A stretch of DNA of 64,000 nt from Plantago major (GCA_026545765.1 CM048841.1:63873354-63937353), one strand, 5' to 3'. Counted from the first letter of the stretch, positions 21,597-33,889 are shown. The notes: a model not told the origin generated them from the sequence alone. A program made the numbers and translations.

Positions 21597-24500
21597 ATGG
21601 CATTGCTTGGCGCTATAAGGAGGCTCAAACTCTACAAACCACAGACAGTTATCCTCTTCTCTCAATCTTCACGACCTCTCGATACCCACTTCATTTCATC
21701 TACTTTTTTCTCTAAGGCATTTTCTCAAACACCTTCCAGACTATGCAAGCACGTCGCTCTGTCAGGTAAACTCCAACATGCTTACGGCCAGTACATTCCC
21801 CAGATCATCAATTTTGAAGAATATGAACATGACCACGTGTATTGTACTGAATTTCTTGACGCGATTCAGAAGGCTAAGAATATTGCTTCGGGTGATGAAG
21901 CCATGGCGTTTCTTGATGATTCTGGTGTTAAACCCGATAAAGATTTCGTCTTTTCGCTGATTTGGGCTTTGCGAGAAGAGTGGAAGCTGGCCTTCTTGGT
22001 TTTCAAATGGGGTCAGAAGTGGGATTGTGTTGTTGAGAAAACATGGTGTTTGATGATCTGGTTGTTGGGTAACCATAACAAGTTCAGCACTGCTTGGACT
22101 CTGATTCATGAGCTTTATCGCAGTTCCAAGGACACTCAACAAGCTATGCTCATCATGATTGACAAGTAAGGGTTCAACTCCATATGCAAGTTTGTTCTTT
22201 TATTTGGTGACTTGTTGTACTGCTTGCAAATTAGTTTGTGATTGCTTTGTTTTTGTTTTATAATCTTAATATAAAGTTCTATGCCAAAGGAAGATATGGG
22301 AACATATTGCTTTGTTTCGTTGTCTTGTCTTCTTTTCATATGCATATCTTGAGCAGGAGCATTTTCAAGTTGTTTCTTATTTATTTTTGAGTAATCTTAT
22401 TTAGGCTTTTCCGTTCTTCTGATCAGTAAATATGTGGATAAAGGAATCGGGTCCGTTCACTTTATTTTCGAGATGTCTACGCCATTACATAGTTCAGCAA
22501 TATATGTTCAAAGCAAGGCTTCTTCAGTAACTTTAGTTGGTGGATGGTAGCTAGCTTTTAGTTTTTTTCTACGCTGAAGTATGAGAAAAAAAAACTATGC
22601 AAGGATTTTAAGGTAGTACGATACACATTTTTCAGTATTTGGAAGTACTCAGCGTATTTGGGTGTTCTGATAATAGACTTGTATTGAGACTTTTAGATTA
22701 GATGGGAATATTAAAGAGCCAAGAAACAAAATGAAACACTAGACAAGAAAAAACCATCAGACTTTCCGAGTTTAATGGTTTAAAGTTTAATCACACGAGC
22801 GCCGTTATCATTTATGCACTTCTTACCAACTTCATGGTTCAACAAAATCACATGTTCTTAAGTTGTTGATTTTTCTCAACTTGTTGGGGTGTTGAAGTCA
22901 TACTATGTTAGCGTTGATGCTAAATAGAAGCTATCAATCAAAATAGATAGATAGTCAGAAGCTACGACCTTCTCATTGCTGTAAGATAACCATTGAGCTA
23001 ACCTCTAGGCTCTCAGTCATGTGGTGTTGAACACACTCACTGGAGACTCCTAATTATTGCAAAATGATTCGAAATGGATTTTTTTTTTATGTATTATAAA
23101 CCAATACATAAATACCCAAGGTCTTTAATTGTAAAAGTTCGGACATTCGGCACCATTCACTAGCTAGATCATGTTAGTAAATTATGCTGTTCACTTGCAC
23201 TTTTAAGTTTCTTGAGCTGACGTGGTAATCATTCCTTTCCCGAAATGAGAATCAAAAGTACTGTAGTGTAACATGAGAATGGAAGTTTTTTGGTTGTTGC
23301 CCCCAGTTATTTTTATTTTTCCTAAGAACATTACAGAATGATTATAAGATAAACTAAAACACCATAAGATTTACCAAGAAGTTCCGGACAAGATGACCTT
23401 ACATTCAGAATTCCAAATCGATATATAAATGATTATTAATAATTTACTGTTCGGAGTTTCAGGATATTTGTGACACTAGGAACATCATGATCCTACGTAT
23501 TAGTTTAGATGGTGGAGGATGGCCTATATGATGAGTATGAGTACAATTCAAAAGGAAGATATACCGTAGGCCTGAGGGTTTTCCTCTCTTCTTTTCCGTT
23601 ATTCTTTGTTCTTAAATCTTTTTTTCGGAAAAGATATTGCCCTCAGTTATTTGCTTCATGTGATGTCTGTGAACTATTTACCCTCGGGAATAATGCATTT
23701 TTAGATCTTTTTCGGACTTCCCATTAATGCTTTGCTGACTGGTTCTCAATGTCCTGCAAATTTGTAGATTTGTTGCAGCAAAGTCCGTCGAAAAAGCTAT
23801 TGAAACATTCCACATGATGCAGCAGTTCAAATTTTCTCCTGATCAGAGCCCATTCTTCATATTCTTAAATATTCTCTGTAAACATGGAAACATGGAAGAG
23901 GCGGAGCAGTTCATGTTTATCAACAAGAAGTTCTTTCCATTGGAAACCGAGAGTTTTAACATAATTCTAAATGGCTGGTGCAACATAGCCAATGACATAT
24001 CCCAAGCCAAGAGAATTTGGCGAGAAATGTCGAAATGCTGTATCGAACCAAATGGTACTTCTTTCACTCTCTTGATTGCTTGCTACTCCAAAGTTGGGAA
24101 TTTATTTGAGTCACTCAGATTATACGATGATATGAAGAAAAGAAATTGGGTCCCTGGTGTAGACGTGTATCATTCTTTGATCTACGTAATAACTCATGCG
24201 AATTGCTTGAGTGAAGCAATTAAAATACTCGATAGAATGAAAGAAGTTGGTCTAGTACCTAATTCCACAACATACAACTCCATGATTCGACCTCTCTGTG
24301 AAGCTAAAAAGTTCGAAGATGCAAACACTATATTATCCAGGATGATAGGAGATGGGGTCAGGCCGAATATTGATACCTATCATGCATTGCTTGATGGTGA
24401 CAATATAGAAGGAACTTTGGGAATGTTAAATCATATGAAAATGTCCAGCTTGGGTCCAAACAGGGATACCTTTATTTGTATTCTTGGTAAATTCTTGAAA

Positions 24501-24803
24501 TTGGATCAGCCGGAAAATGCTTTGATAATGTGGTCAGAAATGAAGCAGTACTTGGTGAAGCCAGATTGCAGGCTTTACAGTATTATGGTGGAAGGATTGG
24601 CAAAGCTTGGGTTTATTCTGAAAGCTAGGGATTTGTACTCTGAGATGATATCTGTTGGACTTGGAGATGATCCATTTTTGAAGAAACTCGTAACCTGTCA
24701 AGAGACGACAAAAGCAAAAGAGCAGAAAACCAAGAAAGGGGAAAGCCTGCAATTTGGAATGTCCAGTGTGTCACGAATTATAAGACGAAGAGCTCAACGG
24801 TAA
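21597..24803 (+). CDS. P-class pentatricopeptide repeat protein, probably mitochondrial (At1g80880-like)
   Basis: Exons are 21597-22165 and 23768-24803, with a 1602-base GT-AG intron (donor gtaaggg; acceptor tttgtag). The splice joins GAC AA to A and keeps the frame, giving 534 residues. PPR proteins bind organellar RNA and act in its processing or translation. The N-terminal ~60 residues are rich in Ser, Arg and Phe with few acids, as in a mitochondrial targeting peptide. From about residue 190 a chain of roughly 35-residue helical repeats is visible, with typical pieces such as ESFNIILNGWC, DVYHSLIYVI, TTYNSMIRPLCEAKKFEDAN and RLYSIMVEGLAKLGFILKAR. There is no E, DYW or SMR extension, so this is the P class. 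From memory it resembles Arabidopsis At1g80880; the exact orthologue is not proven. The intron holds a 90-base tRNA-like antisense fragment (about 22940-23020). Confidence 0.88.
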
Positions 24804-25275
24804 AAGAAGAAAGTAAGTGGAACGTAATCATTCTAATTTTTACATTACAAAGTGTGAGGAACAGAGAGTTTACTGAAAGTTCTTGCTGGGACAGGTTTAA
24901 ACTGTACTTTGCTCAGTAAAGGTCCGAAAAATACATTGCACGCAACATGTTCTGGAGAAGATCAATTCAGGTAAATACTTTCTTTTCGTTTGTAGGATAT
25001 GCAAGTTGTATTAACCGTTGCCAATGGCGAAGATTAGGCGAAGGTCCATAGGGTGGAAGAGTACTGGTTTGATTTAGTCCATACCCAGAAATAGTGTGAT
25101 TTTAGTTTGATGTACTCCCTCCGTCCCGTTGAACTTTTAAAATAGGGAGTATTATTGTACAATGTGAGTTCATTCTGCATTAAGGACGTCTCAACCTTGA
25201 AGGCCACAGTAAAGTACTGTATTTTAAACAATAAGAAATTGTAATGCAAAGTGTTGGCAAGTAAAATACTAACAT
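24804..25275 (+). other. 3' flank of the PPR gene
   Basis: Probably includes the 3' untranslated region; no strong signal. A lone half of a Stowaway-like terminus (ctccctccgtcccgttgaac, 25114-25133), followed by aaaatagggag, may be a collapsed MITE of about 45 bases. Confidence 0.45.
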
Positions 25276-27254
25276 TGTAACGACCCGACCACTAATCGAT
25301 CGAGCCCCGACCCTTTGGCCGGTGCGGTTACTCATGTACAGCTCTCCGGGTGACATGCTGGCTCCACTGTATAACACTTTGGCCGGTGCGGTTACCCATG
25401 TCCTTTCCCGCACACTTTGTCCTCACTCGTGCGCGTTGTTGGTATGAGTAGCGTTATCGATTCCTTTAAGCTCTTTGGACTTGACTTGAAACTTTGGGGC
25501 ATTACATTTGTAACACCCCGGTTTTTACTTACCCAAATTAAGACGCTTTTAGACGAATTGGTCTATACTTGGGAAGAATTAAATAAAAGGCCCAAGTCTT
25601 CTTTTCAACTTGGCCCGTCCTTATCCTAAACCTACCCTCAGATGAACGGATCATGTTTTTTTAGAAGAAGAATCCGTCAAGTAAGAAAGAAAGAAAGTTC
25701 AATTTTCGTGCGTAGTTTTTTGGTCAGCGTAACCTTTTTCTAAAATCAATTTCCGGTTCATCAACCGTCGGATTCATCTAAATTTTGGAGAGAGAGTTCC
25801 TAACATACCATTCTACACGTTCACCGGACGGATCTGCGTTTTGATGTGTGAGTCATCCGTAGTTGTCTGTCGAACAGAAGCCCTGCTTTTCTTCGGTTAC
25901 TAGCCTCCATCCTCGTAAACCTAAGGCAAGTGAAGCTTTAGGATTTTATTGTTACATTCGATATCATGTTTTAGTTTCTTAGGATATGTTATTTGGATTA
26001 TGAATTCATGGCATGCATGATGCATTACGAAATTGAAGATCATGTGTCTGCGCTATGAAATATGTATGCGTATTGCTCGTCTATTGATCTGACATGTTCG
26101 TCATGGTAAATTGTAATTCTCGATGTTTGTTTTCTGGTTGGTTTAAGATAATTTGGAGTGAGGTCTAGCAAGTTGTTTTGTTTAAAAAGATTAGAATAAC
26201 TATGCAAGCTTTCTGGATTGTTTTTAGTACTTTCCTAATTACTAGGAAAGATGCAAAACACCTAATCAAAAGTTAAATCTATGAACGATTGAAAGTAAGA
26301 AAGAATAAAAGGATGTTTAGGTGTCTCTGTTGGATATACACCCTAATGTTTGAGCCAAGGCGTTTTACGTATGTTGCTACGGTGAGCATACACAAGAGAG
26401 CTGAGGCGAAAGCCGATGCATTTTACGTATACTGCTACGGTGAGTATACACATAAGAGCCGAGGCGTTTTACACATGTTGCTACGGTGAGCATGCATGTA
26501 TACCAATATGAGGCGAAGCTTACCTAGAGACCCTAATAAAAAATGAATGTCTAAAGTGATTCTAGCTAATAAGAAAGAGCTTAAATCAAAAGAATGATCA
26601 TGAAAGAATGTATAAAGTGATTCTAGCTAAAGCCATCAAAGAGCTTGAATCAAAATGATGCTTCTAACGAATGCAAATGAATAGAAACTGAAGTCCAATG
26701 GTTAACGTATGATTTTTGAAGCAAAGGAACGAAGAAAACAACTTCTAATGAATGAATAATGAATATCGATGAATGTTATCTATGTATGAATGTTGTTAAT
26801 TATATCTTATATATGAGTTATGATTGATCATTTCTATATTAATGTTATTATGCATGAGCAATGTGATTCCTAGGGAACCAATGTGTTTATGTGATGTGTG
26901 TTTAGTATAGCTACTTGCGAGTACAAGTAGGTACTCACCCTTGCCCTATTGAGCCTCTGGTAATGCTGGAGCTAGAGTGGATGGGGACCGAACTCGAAGT
27001 TGATTCAGTATACTCAAAATTCAAAGTTCAAGATTATGTTTTAGATTTCAAGTTTCAAAACTGTTAAGTTTTTCCGATGCAAAAGTTATGTTTTTAGCCA
27101 ACGAATGTCATTTATTCTTCCTAACGCTCCATTCGTCGAGTGCAAACTGGTTTATAAAGTTTTAAATTATCACGAATTTTAAAGTTTGTGCTTTTAGACG
27201 ACTAACAAGCTCTGATAATTATTTATTTTTATTTTAAAAGAGCGGGGTGTTACA
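25276..27254. mobile_element. LTR-type insertion (solo LTR or composite) with exact target duplication
   Basis: Starts TGTAACGACCCGACC and ends GGGGTGTTACA, flanked by aacat on both sides (25271-25275 and 27255-27259). These termini are typical of Ty3/gypsy LTRs. A second LTR-like start, TGTAACACCCCGG, lies inside at 25509 and is the better inverted partner of the right end (CGGGGTGTTACA); text ending ggggcattaca precedes it. So there may be a 1746-bp solo LTR next to a 231-bp LTR-like piece, or one element with two starts. No coding region is seen; orientation is uncertain. Confidence 0.7.
26352..26495. repeat. Three tandem repeats of about 56 bp within the LTR
   Basis: Units share (g)aggcg..ttttacgtat..tgctacggtgagtatacacaagag. 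They are imperfect, each with a few substitutions. A further pair of ~60-base repeats (agtgattctagctaa ... agagcttaaatcaaaa) follows at about 26557-26660. Confidence 0.8.
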
Positions 27255-27259
27255 AACAT

Positions 27260-30200
27260 AGTGTAGGTTGTAGCTGTTAAGCTAAGGTAATTGATACGGT
27301 GGTTGATTTGAGTATTTAGGAAAGTAACTAAGAAGCTAGATGGTACTAGATGATTAGGTAGTCCGTAGATGATCTAATATATATGTCTACTATTTTGTTT
27401 ATGTTCTTCCAGATGCAGACTCCATTATTCGTATACTTGGAGGACCACCTTTTATCTAAGTTTTCCCTCTTGGCAATGAATTGAAAGTGTTTTGGAACTT
27501 CTAGATGAAGGACGGACTAAAGATTAGTTGATGAAGAACAAATACCTGAACTAATTCCTGGTGTTGGCTCAAGTGTTTCGGAAACATTGGTTGCGACACC
27601 TACGGCGGAAAGTGCTGAACGAAAAAGCGGTGTTGGGGAAACACTAGACATAGCTTTAAAGCCAGACACCAAATTGGAAACAGGTGAAGATGATGATGGA
27701 TTGCATAACCAAGAGAGGTGTGTTCTTTCTACTAAGATAAGAAATACGTTTTCTAAATCTCGAATATCTGGTAACCCTCTATTTCTTTCATCTTGTCATC
27801 TTGATATATTATATTTACGTGTGTGCATGTCTCATACCCATCCGACCCAAACATACTTTGTCTATATGCTAAAAAGCTAATCTTGAGATACATATTTGAA
27901 TATGCATATATAGGCATTTGGTACTTTGATTGAGCTGGAGATTTAAAGTATAAAAAATCCACAAGTATGGGGTGTTTCTATTTGTGTAATAACAATATGG
28001 TATCTTGGCTTAATCTAGCTAATATGTATGATATACTCCAAATTGATAAGAGATTATTTTGTCTAAGTTGGTCTCTTGGTCTATGCATTCACTGTTAGCC
28101 AGTGTTAAGGTCAGTGTTTCCGAGACATCACGGGAAACACTGCAGGTTAGAAAAAAAGTGGTGATGTCTGTTGTATGTGTTTGATCTTTCATGTGTATTC
28201 CATATGCTTTTATGTTTTTTTTGAGTCGGTGCTTTGCTGGTTTGTAAGTCTTATGATACTGCAGAAAATTTCTAATGATAACTCTTATTTTCAAAAAAAA
28301 AAAAAAGAAAGAAAGAAGTTGTTTATTCTTTTGTACTTATGTGGGTTTTAGGTACCTTGGGAAAGTCTCGTGTTGTTTACTTTTAAGAGATAATAAAACA
28401 ACTCCTTGATTTTCTCGTGCATAGTTGCAAATGGGATAGCTAAATATAGTATGTTTTTACACTGGGGTGTTTGGGGTTCCGACTACCTTCATACGTTGTG
28501 ATTACTTTGCTTGATGCTATCTCTATAAAAGTGGCACATCAATGAGTATGCATTATGATACTGGGGTGTTTGGGGTTTCGACTGCCTACATTCAGTCCTA
28601 TGTTCTCACCTGTGTTACCTAAATAAATTGAGTTGCTGCTGGGGTGTTAGGGTTCCTGTTACTACCTTCATTCGGTAGAAGAACCTTTTCACAAAAAATA
28701 AATAAATAAATACCGCACTTTTATTCTTGGTGAGTTGAATAAATGTTGCTGATGAGTTTCGACTAGAGCTTAACATGGGTGTCTTAATAACTACATATTT
28801 GTACTTTGTGCGTTTATAATATTATTTTTACTGTTTAGTAACTTTATCTATATTTATAAAAAAACAAATTATAAAATCAATAAGAGTTTGAATCATATAT
28901 TTACCACAGTGTCGTGAAAACACATTGCTAGACATCAGTATAACTGACGCATATCTTCTGTGATTTAATGTTTCTTTCCTTGTCCAATGATTTCTGAAAT
29001 GAAGGGTAGTTTTTTTTTTTTTTTTGGGGGCTTTTTGTTTTGGGTAGAACTTGCATAGTTTATGGGCTTTTTTCCAGGTAATTTTGGTTTTTTAAGCTTG
29101 TAGCGCATTATCTATCATTTAGCTAAGAATCTCTATGAGTGGCTAATTATAACCGAATCTTCAGTTTAGTAAAGAAAATGTTTTTACACAAAATTCTTTT
29201 TCCGGATGCTTGTCATTGATTTTTGGATATGTTTCTCAAGATTTTCTTTGTTGCCATTGGATTGAAGTGTGTTAATTCCATAACATCCCCGCATTGCTAC
29301 CACTCTTAGTTTCTCAATTTCTCCCAGAAATTCATGTCTTCTCACACGTTTCTTAAGGTTTCAGGTCTTGAAGGAATGATTGGTGGATCTCCTTTCCTGA
29401 CAAAACGGGGGAGAGTAGTTCTTTCTTCTTTCGTTAGTTATTTATTAGCATGTAGAAGAATCTAACTCCTTTGATGTTCTATGTTACTTTCATATTTAGT
29501 ATTTTCCTATTCTTAAGTGAGGGGGAGAATATTAAAATGTCAACTAATCACTATGTTTTGTGAATGAAAGCAAAAGGTGGAGATTGAAAGTGCAACATTT
29601 TATGCACTATTTTCAGCAGTGTTTTATTCGATGTTTTGCGCAGTATCGGGATGACATTGTGTACGACACTTAGTTCATGCCCAACTGATCAATTATTCTC
29701 TTTTTCATGAGTTTTGCCCTTGTTCATTTGCTCTTCTGGTTCCACAATTTTAATTGGCTTTGTATTGATGTTGTATAGGTTATGGAGTCATGCTAATTAT
29801 TCTCTTTTGCTATTATGATGTTCGTATTTTGGTTCTTCTTCAGTTCTTAATTGAGGGGCAGAATATCATATAGCTCAAATAATACGTGTGTGAAGGTTTT
29901 GTGAAGAAAGGCAAAAAGGGGGAGATTGAAAGTGTAAGGTTTTTGAACTATGTTTAGCAAACTGGTACTCGATGTTTATGTCAATGTTCGAGAGACACTG
30001 TATCAAGCTAGCGGGTTTTTACAGTCCAGCTTTTCAATTAACTTTCTTTTTATGGTTTTGCCTTTATTCACGTATTAATTTTGTTCCTCGGTTTTAGTTG
30101 ACTTATTATGAGTAGGGGACGCCCTTGAAGTGTGGTAAAACTAGAAGACTTGATTTGGAGAATGGATAAAGATGGAATATTCACCTGGAGATGTTTTAGA

Positions 30201-31088
30201 AGATAAAAGACAATCTGATACCTTAAAGAATGCATCAGCAACATGGGCTCTACCTTATGCACGAAATTACACCTTATATATTAAGGTTGAGCTCATCAAG
30301 AAACGATACGAAGAACACGAGTTGCAAACTAAAAAGCTAGAATAGCCAATCTCTTCTTTCTTGTGTGTCTCGCAATCTTTGCTAGGTTTTGTCTACTTTC
30401 TCTAGAGAGATTCTGGCGATAGGTTAGTTAGACTAGAAAAGTTGATTCTTTTCATTCACCTAGTTGATTAGTTGATTCAAGCAAGCTATATTATTTATCA
30501 AAAGCTTGAACAACGTTTTTGCAAATTCATTGTTTTCGAATAGTGAATATTTTGCCCTGAGGCTCGCTAGATATAGAAATATATCTGCTAGAAAACAAAC
30601 ACCTGTGTTCTTTAATTTCCGCTGCATATTTTGTTCTGTTCGATAGGTGTTTCTGTAGGTGTGTCGGTAACAACCATAGAAACACATGTATTTTATTTAT
30701 GTAACATATTTATTTTATAAATGCACACGTCAAAATGTTAAACTAGCACTAAAAATTACTCGCATAATTTATTCAGTTGATTGTAATGTACGATAAGTAA
30801 TAAATTACATATAGTTGACCAGTAAGTGTCACACACAGAAAGCATATATCCATTGACATTTTGAGTCACGCAAAGAGAAGTTATAATTGAATTAATGTCT
30901 TTACTAACTTCTTGACCTGTCATGTCACGACTCACGCATCGCTCCAGTGAGTATACAAGTGACGGGTTGGTACAGGATTATGTTTAACTTGAAAGTTTTA
31001 TAGATTTTAGTTGAGTTATGAAAAATGTTCTTTGGTAATAGAGTTTAGGTTTTGAAGGTTTCGTAAAGTTATTTGTGTAAATTGTGTA
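27260..31088. other. Decayed, probably copia-derived DNA with no intact gene
   Basis: No gene is supported. Two polypurine-like motifs (aggtggagattgaaagtg at 29576 and aaagggggagattgaaagtg at 29914) are of the kind that precede copia 3' LTRs; the second could start an LTR from about 29927 to about 30690, ending in a tttccgctgcatattttg segment typical of long copia LTRs. A 97-codon ORF at 27587-27880 is acidic and low in structure, and may be a piece of a polyprotein. Three degenerate ctggggtgttTggggtt repeats lie at 28463-28680. No terminal or target repeats were established. Confidence 0.4.
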
Positions 31089-31344
31089 TGTTAGTCCATT
31101 ATACAAACAAGATTAAAGACCAGAAGAGGATGAATATCCTTTAAAAACTTCTTTTTTTGTCTAACAATATTTTTCAGCAAACAAAAGGGTCGTTGATACT
31201 TATAATCACAGAGCGAAATACTTTTATTAAGTGTTGTGTGTGAATCTTCAAAAAGCAGTTAAAAAAAGCAAATAAACAAATACTTTCTGAGAGAGTCAGA
31301 AAGTAATAGTACAAGTTTATAGTGATATCTAAAGGTGGTGTAAT

Positions 31345-32344
31345 CACTACAAAAAATCTGGGCTGTAGCGACGGATAGATCCGTCAGATGCAGCCTATCC
31401 GTCGCCCACCTGGCGACGGATAGAAATCCGCCTCCAGGAGTGGCGACGGATAAAATCCGTCGTCAATTCTGATTGATTGACGACGGATTGATCTTTTAAA
31501 AAAAAATGATTATGGGCGTGGATAGATCTATCCGTCGCCCCATTTTTTTTAAAATAAAATCCAGACACAATTTTTATATTCGTATACGGATTAATTCCGG
31601 CAGTGGTGGTGCGGTGGTGGCAGTGGTGGTGCGGTGGGTGTGGTGCAGGTGGTGGTGGTGGTGGTGGAGGAGATGGTGGTGGTGGCAGGGTGGTGGTGGC
31701 AGGGTGGTGGTGCGGTGGTGGTGGGAGTAGAGAGGTGGTGGTGGTGGAGATGGTGGTGGAGGAGGATGGTGGAGGAAAGGAGGTGGTGGAGGAGATGGTG
31801 GTGGTGGTGGGAGGAGAGAGGTGGTGGTGGTGGTGGTGGAGGAAAGGAGGTGGTGGTGGAGGATGGTGGTGGTGGGAGGAGAAAGGTGGTGGTGGAGGAG
31901 ATGGTGGTGGTGGAGGATGGTGGTGGTGGGAGGAGATGGTGGTGGTGGAGGATGGTGGTGGTGGTGGGAGGAGGAGGAGAGGAGAAGTAGTGGAGAAAAG
32001 GAGGTGGTGGAGGAGATATATTATATTTTTTTAGGTTTTTAGCGACGGATAGATCTAGATCTATCCGTCGCTAATTTTTTTTTTTTTTAATTTTCCGGCC
32101 TTGTATTTATCCGTCGCTAAAAATAGCGACGGATAAATCTATTCGTCGCTAAAATTTTTTTTTTTTTTTTTGTCGCTCAGGCGACGGATAATTTTATCCG
32201 TCACGACAGATCTTGACAACCTTTATCCGTCGTTAACGGGCGACGGATAGAATCCGTCGCCCCAAGTAGCGATCCGTCGCTACAGGGGCGACGGATAAAA
32301 TCCGTCGCCCCTTTCCGTCCCGTTACGGATGGATTCTTGTAGTG
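31345..32344. mobile_element. 1.0-kb non-autonomous CACTA element
   Basis: Starts CACTACAAAAAATCTGG and ends GATTCTTGTAGTG, with the target duplication aat on both sides (31342-31344 and 32345-32347). Palindromic gcgacggata / tatccgtcgc repeats fill both ends (31368-31555 and 32040-32330). The centre is a G-rich ggtggtgga minisatellite. It has no coding capacity and depends on a transposase supplied in trans. It is the same family as C1, C2 and 53413-54689. Confidence 0.92.
31599..32015 (+). repeat. G-rich GGT/GGA minisatellite inside the small CACTA
   Basis: About 400 bases made almost only of ggtggt, ggagga and gat variants on the plus strand. The long ORFs across it (143, 118 and 74 codons) are products of a stop-poor repeat, not genes. 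A relative sits in the other small CACTA at 53836-54368. Confidence 0.9.
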
Positions 32345-32653
32345 AATCCTTCAATTAATCCACTTCGCTCTTTCTCACGATATGAATTCACTAAGACAAG
32401 AGTCACAAAATAATTCGTTATGTTACAAATCATATCCTTAGTTAAATCCCTTTTACCTTAAGTTCCCAACTTAGTAACTTTGAACTTTTTTCTTTGACTT
32501 CTCAAGTCAAATAATCTGGTTCATCCAAGGGTTTTTCTTCGTTTACCAAACTAATTAGTTCTTCCCTTCTTCCTTAGCTTTGCACCCGTTTATAGTAGTT
32601 TTGTCAAGGCAGTGAACACTATGTAACAATGTTTCAGTTACTTCAGTGATTAA

Positions 32654-32750
32654 GGGAGTGATTGGTATAGAATTAAAACCTTGAGTTACCTAAAAAATCT
32701 AGTTGTTTTTAACCTGATTTTCTAAATTTTAGTTGTATACCAATCACTCC
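32654..32750. mobile_element. 97-bp MITE with TAA-type target duplication
   Basis: Termini GGAGTGATTGGTATA and TATACCAATCACTCC are a perfect 15-bp inverted repeat. It is flanked by taa (32651-32653 and 32751-32753), or taag if the first g belongs to the target. The other LTR copy reads gtgaataagaaactc across this site, an empty site with one taag. A TAA duplication points to the PIF/Harbinger superfamily. Relatives of similar size lie near 42253-42360 and 58160-58262. Confidence 0.82.
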
Positions 32751-33070
32751 TAAGAAACTCAACTTAAGTTTTTATATTTCAAACACTAAATATTGTTTCT
32801 GGAAATACATGACTTGTTCTTATTTAGAAGAAAGAACACTTTTATAGTCGCAACTTAAAAGCTTGTTCTAATTCTTCACAAATAGCTTGAAAAGGTTAAG
32901 TGTTGCTAGGAAATTAGGAACTTAGAAAGACTTGAGTGTTTTTTTATCGCAATATCAGGTTTGTGAGTTCTTGGTTCTGTGGTTTCTGAAGTTCTAAATG
33001 TTCCTATAAATAGGTACACATAGTTCCGTTTGAATTACTATCTGTTTGGTGTGTAAATTCAAGTATGCAA

Positions 33071-33889
33071 CCATAACTAAGAATTCACAATCATAAACCA
33101 TAACATAAATCGAAGCAAAAACGATACAACAAAAACAACACAATCTGAAACCAAAATGTTTACTGATTACTGGAATGTTTAGGTGTTGCTTCTGATAATT
33201 AATTAAGGTTTCTAGATGTCTACTCAGAGAAGATAGTTCAAAAGCACGTGAAGGAATAAAAATTGCTGGTACTTTTGATTCTGTGGATGAATTGTTTTGC
33301 ACAAACGAACAAACAAACCGAAATGTTAGTTAACACGATCTTACCGAACATTAACGAACAAACATGAACATGTTAAAACCTTAACGAACTGAACATGAAC
33401 AAGTGATGATGTTCGACGAACATGAACACGAACACGAACTAAACATGGCATATATCAGACGAACAAATTGTTAAAGTCGATGTTCGGTTCGTTCGGTTCG
33501 AAAGAGTACACCTCTAGTTAAAACGTTTGATTTGTGAATAATATTAATTCATAATAATGATTTTAAAATGTAACAATCCATAATACTTAGAAAAAAGATT
33601 CGTGTTCTCTATAAATGTAACATATTCTACATTTATTAATTTGAATTTAAAATAATTATTTATTATTTTTAAATTAGTTATAGTTGAGCTTCCTGGCTTC
33701 GCCGCACCCTGCAAAAGTAGTCAATAAATTCTACTAACATATATTTACATCAAACAATGGTGTATCCATTGCAATTTGCACCCCAATGAACCATGTTCTT
33801 CCTACTAAATTAAAAGACACAGATTACCACTCTCATCTACATCAATAGAACTATACAAAGTATGCAAAACAATGAAAATCAGTTTTCAC
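33071..33889. other. Intergenic region with GAACA-rich direct repeats
   Basis: Bases 33300-33505 hold many degenerate cgaaca / gaacatgaac units and end in gttcggttcgttcggttcg, a low-complexity repeat of unknown origin. The rest is AT-rich and includes the presumed 3' untranslated region of the antisense kinase gene at its right end. Confidence 0.55.

Larger units (their letters stand above)
31089..33070 (-). repeat. Antisense copia-like LTR, copy 1, with two insertions
   Basis: Starts tgttagtccattatacaaac. It aligns by eye with the LTR at 53142-55300 through cagttgatactta, aaggtggtgtaat, ctttctca, aaatcccttt, cccaactta, tagtcgcaacttaaaagcttgttct and tagttccgtttgaat. Relative to that copy it contains two extra segments: the CACTA at 31345-32344 and the MITE at 32654-32750. 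Minus-strand orientation is inferred from the gactattcacc-like motif at the left end, read on the minus strand. The right limit is where similarity fades, not a proven terminus. Confidence 0.7.

Noticed and set aside
22940-23020. Antisense tRNA-like text (gaggttagctcaatgg ... ggtcgtagctt) in the PPR intron
   Set aside because: No acceptor stem or proper TpsiC arm; at most a SINE or tRNA-derived fragment.
27587-27880. 97-codon ORF as a possible host gene
   Set aside because: Low-complexity acidic sequence in a region with copia-type polypurine motifs; no exon structure could be built.
31506-32042. Overlapping ORFs of 73-143 codons rich in Gly, Val and Trp
   Set aside because: They are read from a GGT/GGA repeat in several frames at once; stop codons are simply rare in such sequence.
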